Shown: in pieces, positions 10,276 through 21,239 of the stretch
How the letters are laid out: each line of letters begins with the position of its first letter
How positions within the stretch are numbered: the stretch's first letter is position 1
Source of the DNA: Distichodus sexfasciatus
Lineage: Eukaryota; Chordata; Actinopteri; Characiformes; Distichodontidae
Assembly (NCBI GenBank): GCA_032718565.1
Contig: JAVGVS010000095.1
Coordinates: 1,472,853 to 1,536,852 of the forward strand
DNA: 64,000 nucleotides
Direction: 5' to 3'
Notes under the pieces: model-generated
What the model was told of the DNA's origin: nothing
Database searches by the model: none
The model's input: only the letters and a program-made list of their open reading frames with translations
Translations under genes and position numbers: made by a program

Positions 10276-11480
10276 CATTGCCATCTTCGCTTCAGATTCG
10301 TGGAATAAGCAATATGTGAGGCCGCAAAGTGTGTTGTAAAAAGAGCTACACAAATTTAGTATTTAATAACGTTTAAGGAACATAGTAATTATATCATCTA
10401 TATGAATATCAATCATTTTGATTAATGTACTAATTTGTACATTTCTCAGTAGATCAGCAGTTATTAGCGGCAGCCCTACTTTCATCCTATTTTTTACTGT
10501 CCTGACATCACACTGCGGACGAGGGGAAGCTGGGGCTGTAAACATGGCAGGGTTTTATATTCTCTCCTCTCCCTTACAAAAGATCTCTCCTCCAATGAAC
10601 CCCCATTATGTCCTCCCGGGGGGGTCTTTACAGGCACGCCGAGTGTCTCATCCGCACCGGAAACTCATTTAGGAGAAACCGTCGAAGCCTAACAACTCTC
10701 TCACATCTCCCACAGTGCTCATCTAAAACAGTGATCCTAAATCTATTAGTTTAACATCAGATATGATCATAGCATTTGTCATCATCCTTGTCATTTCCAC
10801 TACGTCACTGGGGCTGTAGTTGTCATCTTTATCGCAGCAAAAGACAAAGTTGCATGCAGACTCATAACGCCGACATGAATAAAACATTAGCTTCCAATTG
10901 CATTCCGTGGCAGAAATACACAGCGCATGAAAGATGCACGTTGCACTTTCAAAAAAAAGGAAAAAGGAAAAAGCCAGGTCTGTAAAAGCAAGAACAATAG
11001 CCTGGCATGAAACGGGGAGCGCCAGACAAAAAAAAAAACCTCTCGCCCGTGGAGCCAGCGACGTATGACGTCCCGCTGCGAAACGCTGCACTGATTAAAC
11101 GCAGTACACGCGCTCCGGTCACTCCTCCGAGCCCTTTTCACCCACCTAACGAGCTGCATGAGTTCGAAAAACCCTGCGGCCTTTCCACCAACAGTTCCGC
11201 CGCCTTTTTATTTGCCGTTCGCTGTCCTTGTGTCAGAACAATCGTCTCAAGGCCGATTCTCTCCGCCAGGCGCTGCGTGGCAAACACTCGAAGCAATTAT
11301 AAGCTATCAGAATGAGAACTGTAATTGTTGCATGGTGTTAAAATGAGACGGCCGCATGCGGGGACAGAAACGCTGTGACATTTAAAAGTGTTTGCGTGTG
11401 TGTGAGAGAATAGATCTGCTCCCTAATTAAAAAATCCGTCCCGGGGAAGCTGGCGAGAGCTGACGCTATCTCCGAACAAA
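10276..11480. other. Unassigned, partly GC-rich non-coding stretch
   Basis: A short LINE-tail-like motif (TGTAAAAAGAGCTACACAAA) lies near 10337-10356. The rest, especially 10990-11460, is complex, non-repetitive and CpG-containing, with no supported exon. It could be conserved regulatory sequence, but no alignment was possible. Confidence 0.35.
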
Positions 11481-11663
11481 ATGTGTCAAAGCAAACACGT
11501 GGCGGATGACTACGAGACCGCCGAACCTCCTGAGAACCCTGCGATCGTCGGAATTAATGCAGTGGTATTAGTTTTAATCGCTTTAATTGTGGGGTTGTAT
11601 CTCAATGCTCACATTACGAAGAGAAATGCTCTCTCTCTCTCACACACACACACACCACCCTGA
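11481..11663 (+). CDS. Possible small single-pass membrane protein (60 codons)
   Basis: Unrecognised. The ORF has an acidic N-terminal segment (residues 8-18, with DDYETAEPPE), then an uninterrupted hydrophobic stretch at about residues 21-41, then HITKR, which would obey the positive-inside rule for a small membrane protein. The last residues are encoded by (CT)n and (CA)n microsatellite sequence, so the natural C-terminus is doubtful. There is no neighbouring gene, no clear promoter and no known homologue in my memory. A chance ORF remains the most likely explanation; conservation would be needed to accept it. Confidence 0.15.
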   Translation: MCQSKHVADDYETAEPPENPAIVGINAVVLVLIALIVGLYLNAHITKRNALSLSHTHTPP

Positions 11664-12795
11664 TCTAAGAGAGTTTCAGTGTAATATCTGCAGTATGGTG
11701 TGTTTGTAGCAGGCAGATCTCAGCTATTAGATGACACGATATTGCCGAGTGGCCCTGGTCAGTGTAATAACGGCTTTTAAGATGCAGCTTTTGTTAAGGC
11801 TATCTGCAGGTGTGAACAGAGCCTGGACGTATAAGACAGTCACAACACACAGAGGAGCAGAGCATTTTGTGTATTTTGCAAAAGGTGGAAAAATAGGTGA
11901 AGAGTGAAGCAGAAAACTGACAAGTGAAACAGACAAGCCAAGACAGAAATGTGACGGTGAAGGTGTTAGAGATGTTCGGTGTGTGAGTATGAGTGTGTGT
12001 GAGGAAAGACAAAGAGATGGGGGACAGAACGAGAGAGAATGTGAGCGTATGCATGTGTATATGTTCTGTATATATACTTGGGCATTAAGGTTTTTAGGCA
12101 TTTGTTGTCAATTTGTTTTAGGCAATCTATCATCATATTTTAAGCATTATATTACAATCCTTTAAAAAGTTAGTTAACGGCTTGAGGCCGAATGCCCCCG
12201 GTATCGTGGGCAGAACGGGAAGGCTTTAAATAGACGGTAAACGTAAACAAACGTATGCATGCGGCACATCAACATCACCGATAGAATCTCGTGTAAAAAT
12301 CTCAAACAAATTCCACCTAAACATAACACAATTCCAACACCAAACACGTGAATAAACAAAGAACAAAAACACTGCGTAGGTCTACGTGGAAGAAATGCGG
12401 CTGTAGAATCTATACTACTACGGCTAACCATGCAGACCGTATATCATATGTGACCCTGCACGGCGAAACCAGTTGCTTGTCGCAACTGGCTGAGAAACTT
12501 ACCCTTTCCATCCTAAAAATGTGACTTTCTTGGGGTGAGGAATTCAATTCCAGCAGAATGTTAAAAGTTTCTGTTTTGACCGCTCTACTTCAATATTTAC
12601 AGTAAATCCACTGGTTGACTAGCGTGAAGATATTTCTCCGGAATCCATCTCCGTCTCCCGAGTTCAGTTAACCTAACGCAGGTAGGCTGTCCGTGTGGCT
12701 GTGAATGCAGCGTGGGCTACCGTAAATACAAACATAACCGCGACCGCACCAAGCGTCTGTGAGTGCTACGTCAATAGTCAACTTCAAAGGCACCT
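11664..12795. other. Unassigned non-coding stretch
   Basis: No gene or clear repeat. Both strands have only short ORFs of low complexity. A repeated GCAACTGG motif pair lies near 12470-12490 (CCAGTTGC then GCAACTGG, a small hairpin). Confidence 0.35.
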
Positions 12796-12925
12796 CCCGA
12801 TGTGGTCTCAGTTCGGTTCGTCTCAGAGGGGTCTGAGTTCGTTTGGTGTGTTCACATATACATAAAAAATGCTGACTAATCGCTTTGAGGGCTGAAACGG
12901 ACCAAGTGTGAAAACACCCTAAGAG
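12796..12925 (-). mobile_element. Probable DNA-transposon terminus
   Basis: Read on the minus strand it begins AGGGTGTTTTCACACTTGGT followed by a subterminal region rich in CGAACT/GAACCGA motifs. This is a terminus style I associate with fish DNA transposons. The other end was not found, so class and boundaries are uncertain. Confidence 0.35.
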
Positions 12926-13241
12926 AGGTCAGTGGAAGAACCTCACAAAGACGGCAAGGCATGACTGGGTGTGTGTGACTGAGTTAGTGAGTGTGTGTTT
13001 GAGAGAGAGAGCGAGAGAGCAGATGGAGAGAGTAGAGATGAGGTCAGTTCCACACATCCAGATGTCTATTTATGGATGAAGCCGCAACACGCATAAAGTT
13101 CCTCACTGCACACACACACACACACACACACAAAATCCTGCACAGAGCTCCAACACTTGCACAAGGGTCTGTAGGCTCCCAAATGAGCCACAACAAACAC
13201 ACTTAAAATAGGGCATTTGCTGTAGTTTCTTCCCGTGAAAG

Positions 13242-13284
<43 letters not shown>

Positions 13285-13946
13285 TGGAGAGGGAGGGGGA
13301 GTAAAGGCAACAGAGGGAAACTGTAAGACCTTTCAAAGTTTCCTTTACACACAACTGCCGGATGCTTCCATTTTCTCCGAAAAACTTGTTTGCTGTAAGT
13401 CTTTGTTAGTCTTTGAGTTAAGCATAAAGCAGCCAGGAGAGAGAGAAGAAAACCTCTAACACAATAACGAAGAAAATCTCTCAAAAGAAATAAATTACAC
13501 TTAAAGCTTTTCTTAAATGTAGTTTTATTGTGAGGAGAGTTTTTAATTTTTCCTTAATTTGTGCCCCCAGCTCAGTTTGATTACTAATCCCCACGCGGGA
13601 GGTCGGAACTCAGGGGCTCCAGTGGGAGTTTGTGCTGCATCTTTGCTGCTTGCCTGACACTGTGGGAGGCGGATGAGCTTCCATTAATCCCTCAACACAC
13701 ACACACATACACACAGCGTCCTTTACATATCCATGTCTGCAGAGCAAATGTCACACACCTACGGTGATGTGCTGACATCAGCGACACTGTGTGGAATTTA
13801 CACCTGTGCATGTGCGTGAGAAGTGTAATGAGTGTGAGGATGCTAATGATGTCAGCAAGTAATGATTCAGCCATATTCTGGTGTTTATAAGTGAGTATGT
13901 TCATATAAAAATTTACACTGCAATACTTTTTACTCTGCAAATATAC
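12926..13946. other. Unassigned stretch with microsatellites
   Basis: Contains a (CA)n at 13109-13132 and a (GA)n at 13245-13279. The remaining sequence (for example 13560-13690) is complex and non-coding; no exon was supported. Confidence 0.4.
13245..13279. repeat. (GA)n microsatellite
   Basis: About 17 uninterrupted GA dinucleotides. Reverse-strand reading frames through it are low-complexity artefacts. Confidence 0.95.
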
Positions 13947-14130
13947 AGTGCTGTGTAAAGGTCTCGAGACATCCATCATTTCCTTGTATTTTGCAGGGAA
14001 AATGAGACGACAGGTACAGTGATTTACTGCAACATGTGCAAATTACATGTTAATGCTCCTCCTCAAGACTACAAGAAAATCGGGCTTTTGCACACTACTC
14101 TGTATTCTGATGTAAGCAACACTGTATTCC
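13947..14130. mobile_element. Tc1/mariner-like terminus, fragment
   Basis: Starts with TACAGTGCTGTGTAAAGGTC, a TA-preceded terminus of the kind seen in Tc1-like elements. It runs into sequence I recall as a recurrent fish repeat (CATCATTTCCTTGTATTTTG). No second terminus was found. Confidence 0.4.
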
Positions 14131-14511
14131 ATTTTAACCAAATGAGTTAAACAGCTATTTTTGTAAAGAATGAATCATTTGAGAAATATTGGTGTGACTT
14201 TGTAGAGAAGTGCAACGACCAACGCACTGTTAAAATGAATTTACTGAATCAGAATATTCATTTAAAAAATAAAAATGCTAAATATGGGTGGTGATAATAG
14301 ACCAGGCTTACACTGAGTTAAACCCTAGAAATAAGTTTTCCTTTTGTATCAGTGGGTAAAAGCACTTTGATTTGTTTAGTCTAACTTGATATAGCACATG
14401 CTGCGTCTGGACTCACTTATACGGGTGTAAATCAAGTTTCATCATGATATGATATCATAGGCTATCAATTCAACGGACAATGATTCGATGTCTGCCCATA
14501 TAACAAAGTCT
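14131..14511. other. Unassigned AT-rich sequence
   Basis: AT-rich with no exon or clear repeat. Its right end has ATGATATGATATCAT-like palindromic sequence, possibly part of an older MITE that flanks 14520-14998. Confidence 0.3.
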
Positions 14512-14519
14512 GCTACGAT

Positions 14520-14998
14520 TAGGGGTGGGTATTGGCAAGGACCCCACGATACGATACGTATCGCGATACATGGGTCACGATATGATTATATCAAGGTATA
14601 TTGCGATACTATACATGTTGTGTTATATTGCCATATTCTACAGTTCACTGAAAATGTAAAAACAGAGCTGAAATGCAAATTGCTGTGTACGATCTGGGTG
14701 GTCTTAATCGATCACATTACATTAATAATTCAGCCAAAACAACATCACTCAGAACCGAATTTTTACTTTATTGTCTTTGCATTTTAACACACTGAACTAG
14801 TGGACACCAAAAACCAGAAACGTTAAGATAAAGTGCAAAGATTGAAAATAAGAAATTAAAGTGACCAGTCAGAGGCTGCTTGTGGTGCAGGATTCTCCCC
14901 CTTAGAAATATAAATTTTTGTAGCTAGAAATCGATATAGTCTATCGTGAAAGGAAATATCGTGATATACTGATGTATCGTTTTTTTTGCACAGCCCTA
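14520..14998. mobile_element. hAT-like MITE with perfect 8-bp TSD
   Basis: The ends are TAGGGGTGGG and the inverted GCACAGCCCTA, with subterminal ACGATACGATACG / ATCGTGATAT repeats. The exact 8-mer GCTACGAT flanks it at 14512-14519 and 14999-15006, a diagnostic hAT-type duplication. It is 479 bp and non-coding. The perfect duplication suggests a fairly recent insertion. Confidence 0.85.
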
Positions 14999-15094
14999 GC
15001 TACGATATGATTTTGATTCAATTTAGTTAAGGAGACTTGACATTTTTATGAAAACCAATTTCCTCTTTTAAAAAAAGTAGACCTCTTGTTTCTG

Positions 15095-15295
15095 CTGGGG
15101 CAGGTGGTAGTTTAATGATTACGGCGTTGACCTTCTCTGGTTGTCGGTTCAAGTCCTGGATTGGTTAAGGTCCCATTGAGGTACTGTCCTCAAGCACTGC
15201 TCCCTGCTCTCTGGGAGCTGCTAAAGCTGCCCACTGCTCCTTCTCGAATGGGTCAAATGAAGAGGTAACATTTGGTTGTGGTCAGTGATTTCATT
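15095..15295 (+). repeat. tRNA-derived SINE type A, diverged
   Basis: A degraded type A copy, with a GGTTCAAGTCC B-box-like motif, a TCCTCAAGCACTGCTCC body and TGGGTCAAATGAAGAGG. The tail is lost after about 15290. Confidence 0.65.
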
Positions 15296-16204
15296 CTGAA
15301 TTGATGCCATGAGCTTGTAGATAATTGAATCTGTGTATCGCTGTAGAGTGATGTATCGTTAAACCCCTGATTTACACATGCCACGCTCCTGAACGTGAAG
15401 TTCCAGCTCTCCTGCCTCACACACTGCAGCTGATCTTCACGAAGGACAAAGACCGTATGCATGTGTGCATCAATGTAGAGCGATATACTGTTACAGCCCT
15501 ACTAATCAACATGAACGGATCACAATAACAATGCTGAAACGCAATCTTGTGCAGTCCTGTGTGTGTGCTGCTGTGTGTGTGTGTGCGTGCGTGTCTCACA
15601 GTCATGTTACAGGTTTCCAGTTCCATGTTAATATCCTCTGCGTGTGAATGTGTGTGTGTGTGTGTATCACAGGTGTTAAATTAGCTGGCCCAGCGGAGGG
15701 CTCTTTATAAACACCATTAGCCTTTTCTCTCACTCCTTCACAAGCTCGCTTATATCCGCGCAGCTCATCGATTTCAGCAGAGAACTCGCCGAGATGCACT
15801 CTGAGCGGCTCGGCTGGCTAACGAGCTAGCCAATTAGCCCGACGCTTATCGGAAGCGGGGCTGAATTTGTATGCTAACCGCTGGCGTGCCTGAGGGAGCG
15901 CTGCTAATAGGAGCTGAGAGGCTGAGAGGTGGAGAGACGGACGCGTTTTAAAAGGGGAGGTTTAGGGCAACGCAGAGCGACTCAACTATAAGGCATGGTA
16001 TGGATGACAGACAGGCCAGCGGATAATGTTATAGTGTGAGAACAGTCAGAAGTGTTTGATAGACGAACATGCGAACGTGGCATGTGAATGATGATCGACC
16101 GGGAGCTAAATACTAATGAGAGGAGAATCTGAAGACAGGAACGCAGCACCAAAGCAGGCAAGGGGAACGTAGAGGCAACATGTCAATTCAATGACTTGGC
16201 CAAT
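15296..16204. other. Unassigned, includes GC-richer complex block
   Basis: 15300-15500 has scattered TATCGCTGTAGAGTG-type motifs that may be old MITE debris. 15640-15960 is complex, non-repetitive and CpG-containing, with no supported exon; it is a candidate for conserved non-coding sequence. (TG)n runs lie near 15560-15590 and 15645-15665. Confidence 0.35.
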
Positions 16205-16530
16205 ACTGCAACACACACACACACACACATCCTTGTACTTATATAGTAGTGAGGACCTCCATTGACTTCTATATTACTGTATCTAAATAATACTACACCT
16301 AACGCTAAACATAATCCTAACCATAACCTCAGTAACCAAAAGCTAATCTTTCTACACTTTTAGTTTTGCAAATAAACTTGTATTTTTTTTGTAAAAGCAG
16401 TTTAAAGAAGTGAGGACCACTAAAAAAGTCCTCACTTCTCAAAAATGTCCTCACGCTGCTGGTTAAAAACTCATTTTGGTCCTCACTAAGTAGCAAGTAC
16501 AAGAACACACACGTCTCGCTATCTTTGTTA
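16205..16530. repeat. (CA)n-linked dispersed repeat
   Basis: A (CA)n tract is followed by a conserved block with GTGAGGACCTCCATTGACTT, then a CACCTAACGCTAAAC / AACCATAACCTCAG segment, then GTCCTCAC motifs, ending in another CACACAC run near 16507. The same order recurs around 17815-18700, 51905-52245 and 62285-62640, so this is a dispersed family anchored to microsatellites. It has no coding capacity. Confidence 0.65.
16406..16439. other. Perfect 12-bp hairpin in the (CA)n-linked repeat
   Basis: AGAAGTGAGGAC at 16406-16417 and its exact reverse complement at 16428-16439 are separated by 10 nt. Confidence 0.75.
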
Positions 16531-16539
16531 GGTACTTTG

Positions 16540-16800
16540 GCATACTCATGGGATAATTTCACATGCTCAAGATATCGTCACATGCTCATTATATATTGAC
16601 ACATGCACACAGGATACTTTCACAAGTTCTTTTCATGTGTTTTTTGTGTAATCATGAGAAAATATGTACACAGGATAATTTAATGCGCTCATCACGTTTT
16701 TGCATGCTCAAAGGAGGATTTAAAATACGACACATTTTTGCATGTTCTTGGCATATATTCACGTATGTATGTGTATCTGTGACCACATCCTATCGGTCCC
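16540..16800. repeat. Degenerate short-period tandem repeat
   Basis: Motifs of the type TCACATGCTC and GGATAATTT recur at irregular spacings of roughly 25-30 bp (for example 16558, 16578, 16600 and 16705). This suggests an old minisatellite. The period is estimated by eye. Confidence 0.4.
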
Positions 16801-17165
16801 GGATGCACAATTTGACATTTACTCCATAGCTCACTTAATGCTCCAGCAGAGAAGGAAGACAATTTTATAGATTTTTGTTAAAGTCAAGAAATGTCACAGT
16901 AACCTTTCTGGCGAAACAGGCCATGAGAGGTCAGAATTCAAACGTCTCTTAAAAAGATGTTCGGAAATGATGGGCCAAAGTCAAGCTGCAAGAGCATGAA
17001 CCATGTCTTTACAGCAAAGAACTAATCTAAAGTCTGGGGAAGTACATTCCATGTCAGCATTTGAAGACAACAAAGCAAATCAAGCGACTGCTTACACAGT
17101 CAACACAATCAATACATGAATACTGGAAATTTCTCAAGCAAAAACATCTGACACTCGCTCAAATA
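16801..17165. other. Unassigned sequence
   Basis: No recognised repeat or exon before the Tc1-like element that starts at 17168. Confidence 0.35.
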
Positions 17166-17167
17166 TA

Positions 17168-17714
17168 CACTATATTGCCAAAAGTATTCGCCCACCTGCC
17201 TTTACACGCATATGAACTTAAGTGACATCCCATTCTTAATACATAGGGTTTAATATGACGTCGGCCCACCCTTTGCAGCTATAACAGCTTCCACTCCTCT
17301 GGACAAGCTCTCCACAAGGTTTAGGAGTGTGTTTGTGGGAATTTTTGACCATTCTTCCAGAAGCACATTTATGAGGTCAGACACTGATGTTGGACGAGAA
17401 GGCCTGGCTCGCAGTCTCCACTCTAATTTATCCCAAAGATGTTCTATCGGCTTGAGGTCAGGACTCTGTGCAGGTTCTTCCACACCAAACTCGCTCATCC
17501 AGGTCTTTATGACTCTTGCTTTGTGCACTGGTGCGCAGTCATGTTGGAACAGGAAGGGGCCATCCCCAAACTGTTTCCACAAAGTTGGGAGCATGAAGTT
17601 GTCCAAAATCTCCTGGTATGCTGAAGCATTCAGAGTTCCCGTGGCCATGGAAGTGATGGAACACCTGAATTTAATTATTTTGATGGGTGAGTGAATACTT
17701 TTGGCAATACAGTG
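17168..17714 (-). mobile_element. Internally deleted Tc1-like transposon
   Basis: The termini CACTATATTGCCAAAAGTAT and the inverted ATACTTTTGGCAATACAGTG are flanked by TA at both sides (17166-17167 and 17715-17716), the Tc1/mariner target duplication. At 547 bp it is about a third of a full Tc1-like element. The 5' part of the transposase (DNA-binding domain and first catalytic aspartate) is missing, while the 3' coding part survives. Confidence 0.85.
17250..17648 (-). pseudogene. Tc1-like transposase, C-terminal catalytic part
   Basis: An open frame of 132 codons matches the C-terminal half of a Tc1-family DDE transposase, the enzyme that cuts and pastes the element at TA sites. Visible are an FQHDCAPVHKAR block containing the second catalytic aspartate and a SPDLKPIEHLWD block whose glutamate is the third catalytic residue. 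The C-terminus ends at a natural stop near the terminal repeat. The helix-turn-helix domain and first aspartate are absent because of the element's internal deletion, so the product cannot be an active transposase. The frame is otherwise intact, which implies modest age. The ATG used is simply the first in frame. Confidence 0.8.
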
Positions 17715-17759
17715 TATATAGTGACTACATTAAATATTCTTGAGCACATGCAAAGCTCG

Positions 17760-18700
17760 TGTTTATTCTTATCCCTCATTTCCTCACCTCTAGGGGCTCC
17801 GTACTTCCATAATGAGTAGATATAAATAATACAGCAACTAATATATTGTTAATAATGCTACACCTAACCCCAGTCTTAACTAGAGATGCACTGTTCCAAC
17901 TTGTTCAGTTCTGGTACCGATGCCGATACTTATGCTTCGCGTGTCGGCCAATCCCGAGTAACAATCCGATACCTGTTTATAATTAATAACTTGGTCATTT
18001 CTCTGTGAGAAGGAGACAGATTCTTCTGTTATGCTTAAGGAAATACTCGACTTAAATACTGTTTTCCTAACTAAAACAAGGTAATAACTACACACCCATA
18101 TGAACATGCTGAATTTTTTATTCTTAAAATAACATCTCAAAAATAATTCGTTTAAACACAGTTGTGTAATTTTGTGACGGTCCCTAATCCTGTGGCGCTA
18201 AAACCATCAGGGACAAAGACATTGCAAGCGAGAGCTGGTGGTGTTAAGGAAATTGAACAGTATAATCATGTGATTTGCTTTTGGGGTTGTAGTGTGATGT
18301 GTTGCTTGTTCTGTTCATTGTCATATCAATATGTAGGAATTAGCACGAATGTCGAACAATAAACCAGCTTTACCGTAGAGCCACTGACCATGCGTAACGA
18401 ACTGTGTGTGCGCACATACGCAAACATAGAAAAACCTACAATTTAATTGAACAGATCGGCTCTATAGACCGGCCCAATGCCATCGATACCCGATCCAGAC
18501 CGATATCCTATCCACGTGTCGGACCGGTGCATCCCTAGTCTTGGTTTTACAAATAGAAGCTGCACCTTTTCTATAACGGCATTTTTCCCTATAAGAACTG
18601 GTGCTGACATTTAAAAAATGTCACAAAACCCTGACAATTCTCAAGCTTTCATATCTTTTATGGTGTAATCAGGTCTTCACAAACACCTAAAACTATACAC
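17760..18700. repeat. (CA)n-linked dispersed repeat split by a hAT-like element
   Basis: The left part (to about 17880) carries the ACACCTAACCCCAGTCTTAA block. The right part (from about 18538) continues with AAATAGAAGCTGCACC and TCTTCACAAACACC and ends in (CA)n near 18700. This matches the order seen at 16205-16530. Confidence 0.6.
17881..18537. mobile_element. hAT-like MITE
   Basis: The termini TAGAGATGCAC and the inverted GTGCATCCCTAG match a TAGGGATGCACCGATA-type fish hAT end, and both subterminal regions are rich in CCGATA motifs. The flanks GTCTTAAC (17873-17880) and GTCTTGGT (18538-18545) share the first five bases, consistent with a decayed 8-bp duplication. The interior is non-coding. 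Confidence 0.65.
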
Positions 18701-20080
18701 ACACACACAAAGAATTTTAGAGATAAATATAAATATACATACATATAGCACACTTAGCGTCAGACACACAAGAGTTTATAGCCAACAGTGTGACGGAGAC
18801 ATATGGGGTGAACATAAACTAAGATAGAGTGGGAGGAAGAGCGACAGAGAGAGAGAGGGAAGGAGGGAGGGAGAAAGAGAGCTCATTACGCATTCTCCAT
18901 CTCAAGCTTTTAACCTACGCAGCTCCAGGCCCATTAGCTTAGCAAGCAGGCCTGTCAAACAGAATCTGGGCTATCAGGATGGCGACGGTACAGTGACACT
19001 GAGACACAACCTCACACACTTCACTGTTCAAGAGCGTGTGTGTGTGTGAGATGAAATGAGGAGGCAGGCAATATGGCTATATGCAATATGGCATACGTTC
19101 CATGTCATCATTTTGCATCTTGGAGTTATGATGGGTGTGTGTGTGTCTTTGTGTGTGTGTGTGTGTGTGTGTGTGCGGCTGACAGATGGATATTCAGCTT
19201 GCCTCACTGAAGAATAGAGTGGGGGGAAAATGGAAGCATCATGACACTGACAAGCCAGAGCATCTCAACAACGCTGAAGCAAACACCTGAGGAGCAGCGG
19301 AACATTAAGCTGAAGTGTCATGTGGCACACGCTCTTGACACACACCCACACACACCCACAGAAAGACACACACACAAAGACACAGACAGCTTTCTATGTG
19401 AACAGATGTTGAGGAATGTTACTGAATAGTGACAAACGGCAGCTGTCGCATACAACCTGAGACGCAACAGAGGAAGCAGTGTTTCAGCTTGTAATAAACT
19501 GCAGTGTGTGTGTGTGTGTGTGTGTTGTGGTGTGTGTGTGTGTTTATGAGTGGGTGAGGGTTGCTGACCCAGCAGCAAAACAATACTCTCGCGCTCGTGA
19601 GAATCAACCATGTTCGCCCGCTCCTCGTGACACACACACACACAAAGCCAAGAAACAGTATTGCAAAACAACAGGCTTTTTGCAACCGTGCAAAGTGGTT
19701 AATGGATAAATGATGTGATATTTTTCCTTCCAACAATTAGCATGTCATTTACTTGTTATTGTTGAATTGATTTTCATTTTTTCGATCTTGCCAAGGTTTC
19801 CACAATACACTTTTGCTGAGCTGCTTTTAAAGTGGAACCACAAGTAAAAAGGCTCATTATGGTTCAGCTTGAAACAGTTAAAACGAGCTAAAAACCAACT
19901 TGCATGACCAAACTGCTTCTTTCTGCCCTCATTGTGTTTCATGCTGGCCACGAGCAGGGAAACTGGAGCCACCTGCGCTCGCTGAAGGGCTGTGTGTGTG
20001 TGTGTGTGTGTTGTGAGATGTTATGAGGATGAAGTCATATGATAATGAGTACCATCTATGCTGTGAACTCATGTCTCCAA
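18701..20080. other. Unassigned stretch with several microsatellites
   Basis: Contains (GT)n at about 19134-19176, (TG)n at 19503-19545 and (TG)n near 19990-20010, plus a GA-rich run near 18845-18880. No exon or transposon end was supported. ORFs crossing these tracts are low-complexity artefacts. Confidence 0.45.
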
Positions 20081-20354
20081 CTGACTTTCATTATTTCATT
20101 TCATTTCTCTTTTTTTCCTGTTATTTTCTCTTTTTCCTCTTCTTCTCTGTAATAACTAGACGTAAATAACACTGCAGCTACACCTAACCCCAGCACTAAC
20201 CTTTCATTATTTCATTTCTTTTTTCTGTTATGTTCCCTTTTTCGATATAAATAACACCACGGCTACACCTAACACAAACAATAACCTATCATTGTTGCAC
20301 TTAACTTCTCTTTTTTCCACCATTTTCTCTTTTTCTCTGTAATAACTAAATGCA
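20081..20354. repeat. Tandem repeat of about 100-bp units
   Basis: A unit with CTTTCATTATTTCATTTC, a TTTTTC-rich part and AATAACACTGCAGCTACACC (CTAACCC-like) repeats about three times. It resumes at 20892 after an inserted Tc1-like element. The CACCTAACCCCAG part is related to the (CA)n-linked dispersed repeat. Confidence 0.5.
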
Positions 20355-20891
20355 CACTACCAGTCAAAAGTTTGGACACACCTTCCTATTCAGGGTTTTC
20401 TTTATTTTCATTACTATTTACATTGTAGATTCATTGTAGATTCTCACTGAAGGCATCAAAACTATGAATGAACTGTGTAAGGGCTATTTGACCAAGAAGG
20501 AGAGTGATGGAGTGCTGCGCCACATGGCCTAACCTAATCGAGATGGTTTGGGGTGAGATGGACCGCAGAATGAAGGCAAAGGGCCAACAAGTGCTCAGCA
20601 TCTCTGGGAACTCCTTCAAGACTGTTGGAAAACCATTTCAGGTGACTACCTCATGAAGCTCATCGAGAGAATGCCAAGAGTGTGCAAAGCAGTGATCAAA
20701 GCAAAGGGTGGTTATTTTCAAGAATCTAAGATATAAAACATGTTCTGGGTTATTTCACACTTTTTGTTTACTACATAATTCCATGTGTTCATTCATAGTG
20801 CCTTCAGTGAGAATCTACAATGGAAATAGTCATGATAATAAAGAATAAAACATTGAATGGGAAGGTGTGTCCAAACTTTTGACTGGTAGTG
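20355..20891 (+). mobile_element. Internally deleted Tc1-like transposon
   Basis: The termini CACTACCAGTCAAAAGTTTG and the inverted CAAACTTTTGACTGGTAGTG are nearly perfect. The right flank has TA; the left has CA, one change from TA. At 537 bp it keeps only the C-terminal transposase region on the + strand (around 20530-20740, with stops and frameshifts). It lies inside the ~100-bp tandem repeat. Confidence 0.8.
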
Positions 20892-20964
20892 TAAATAACG
20901 TTACAGCTACACATAATCCCAACCCTCACCTTTCATTAATTTGCCTTTCTTTTTGCTGCATTAT

Positions 20965-21142
20965 TACATTTACATTTACTCCATTTAACAGATGTTCTTA
21001 TCCAGAGCGATTTCGAGATTCCTAATTTTAAGGGGTTTAGGGTCTTGCTCAGGGACCCAATGATGGTAGTGCTGGAGGTAGGATTCGAACACGACATCTT
21101 GGTTCAAAGGCAAGCGTCCTAACCACTAGACCACCACCATCC
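20965..21142 (-). repeat. tRNA-derived SINE type C
   Basis: The minus-strand head reads GTGGTGGTCTAGTGGTTAGG with a B-box-like GTTCGAATCC, both tRNA-like. The body has CTTGCTCAGGGACCCAATG (plus strand) and ends in CATTTACATTTACTCC. Decayed relatives lie at 21770-21830, 25990-26125, 27040-27190, 27340-27450 and 59490-59690. Confidence 0.7.
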
Positions 21143-21239
21143 CATAATAATAAAGCATGCCTGGATTAATTAAAGATGCTTAGATGTAATTAATCCAGCT
21201 ACACCTAACCCTAGACTTAACCTTGATCATAACCCTTGA

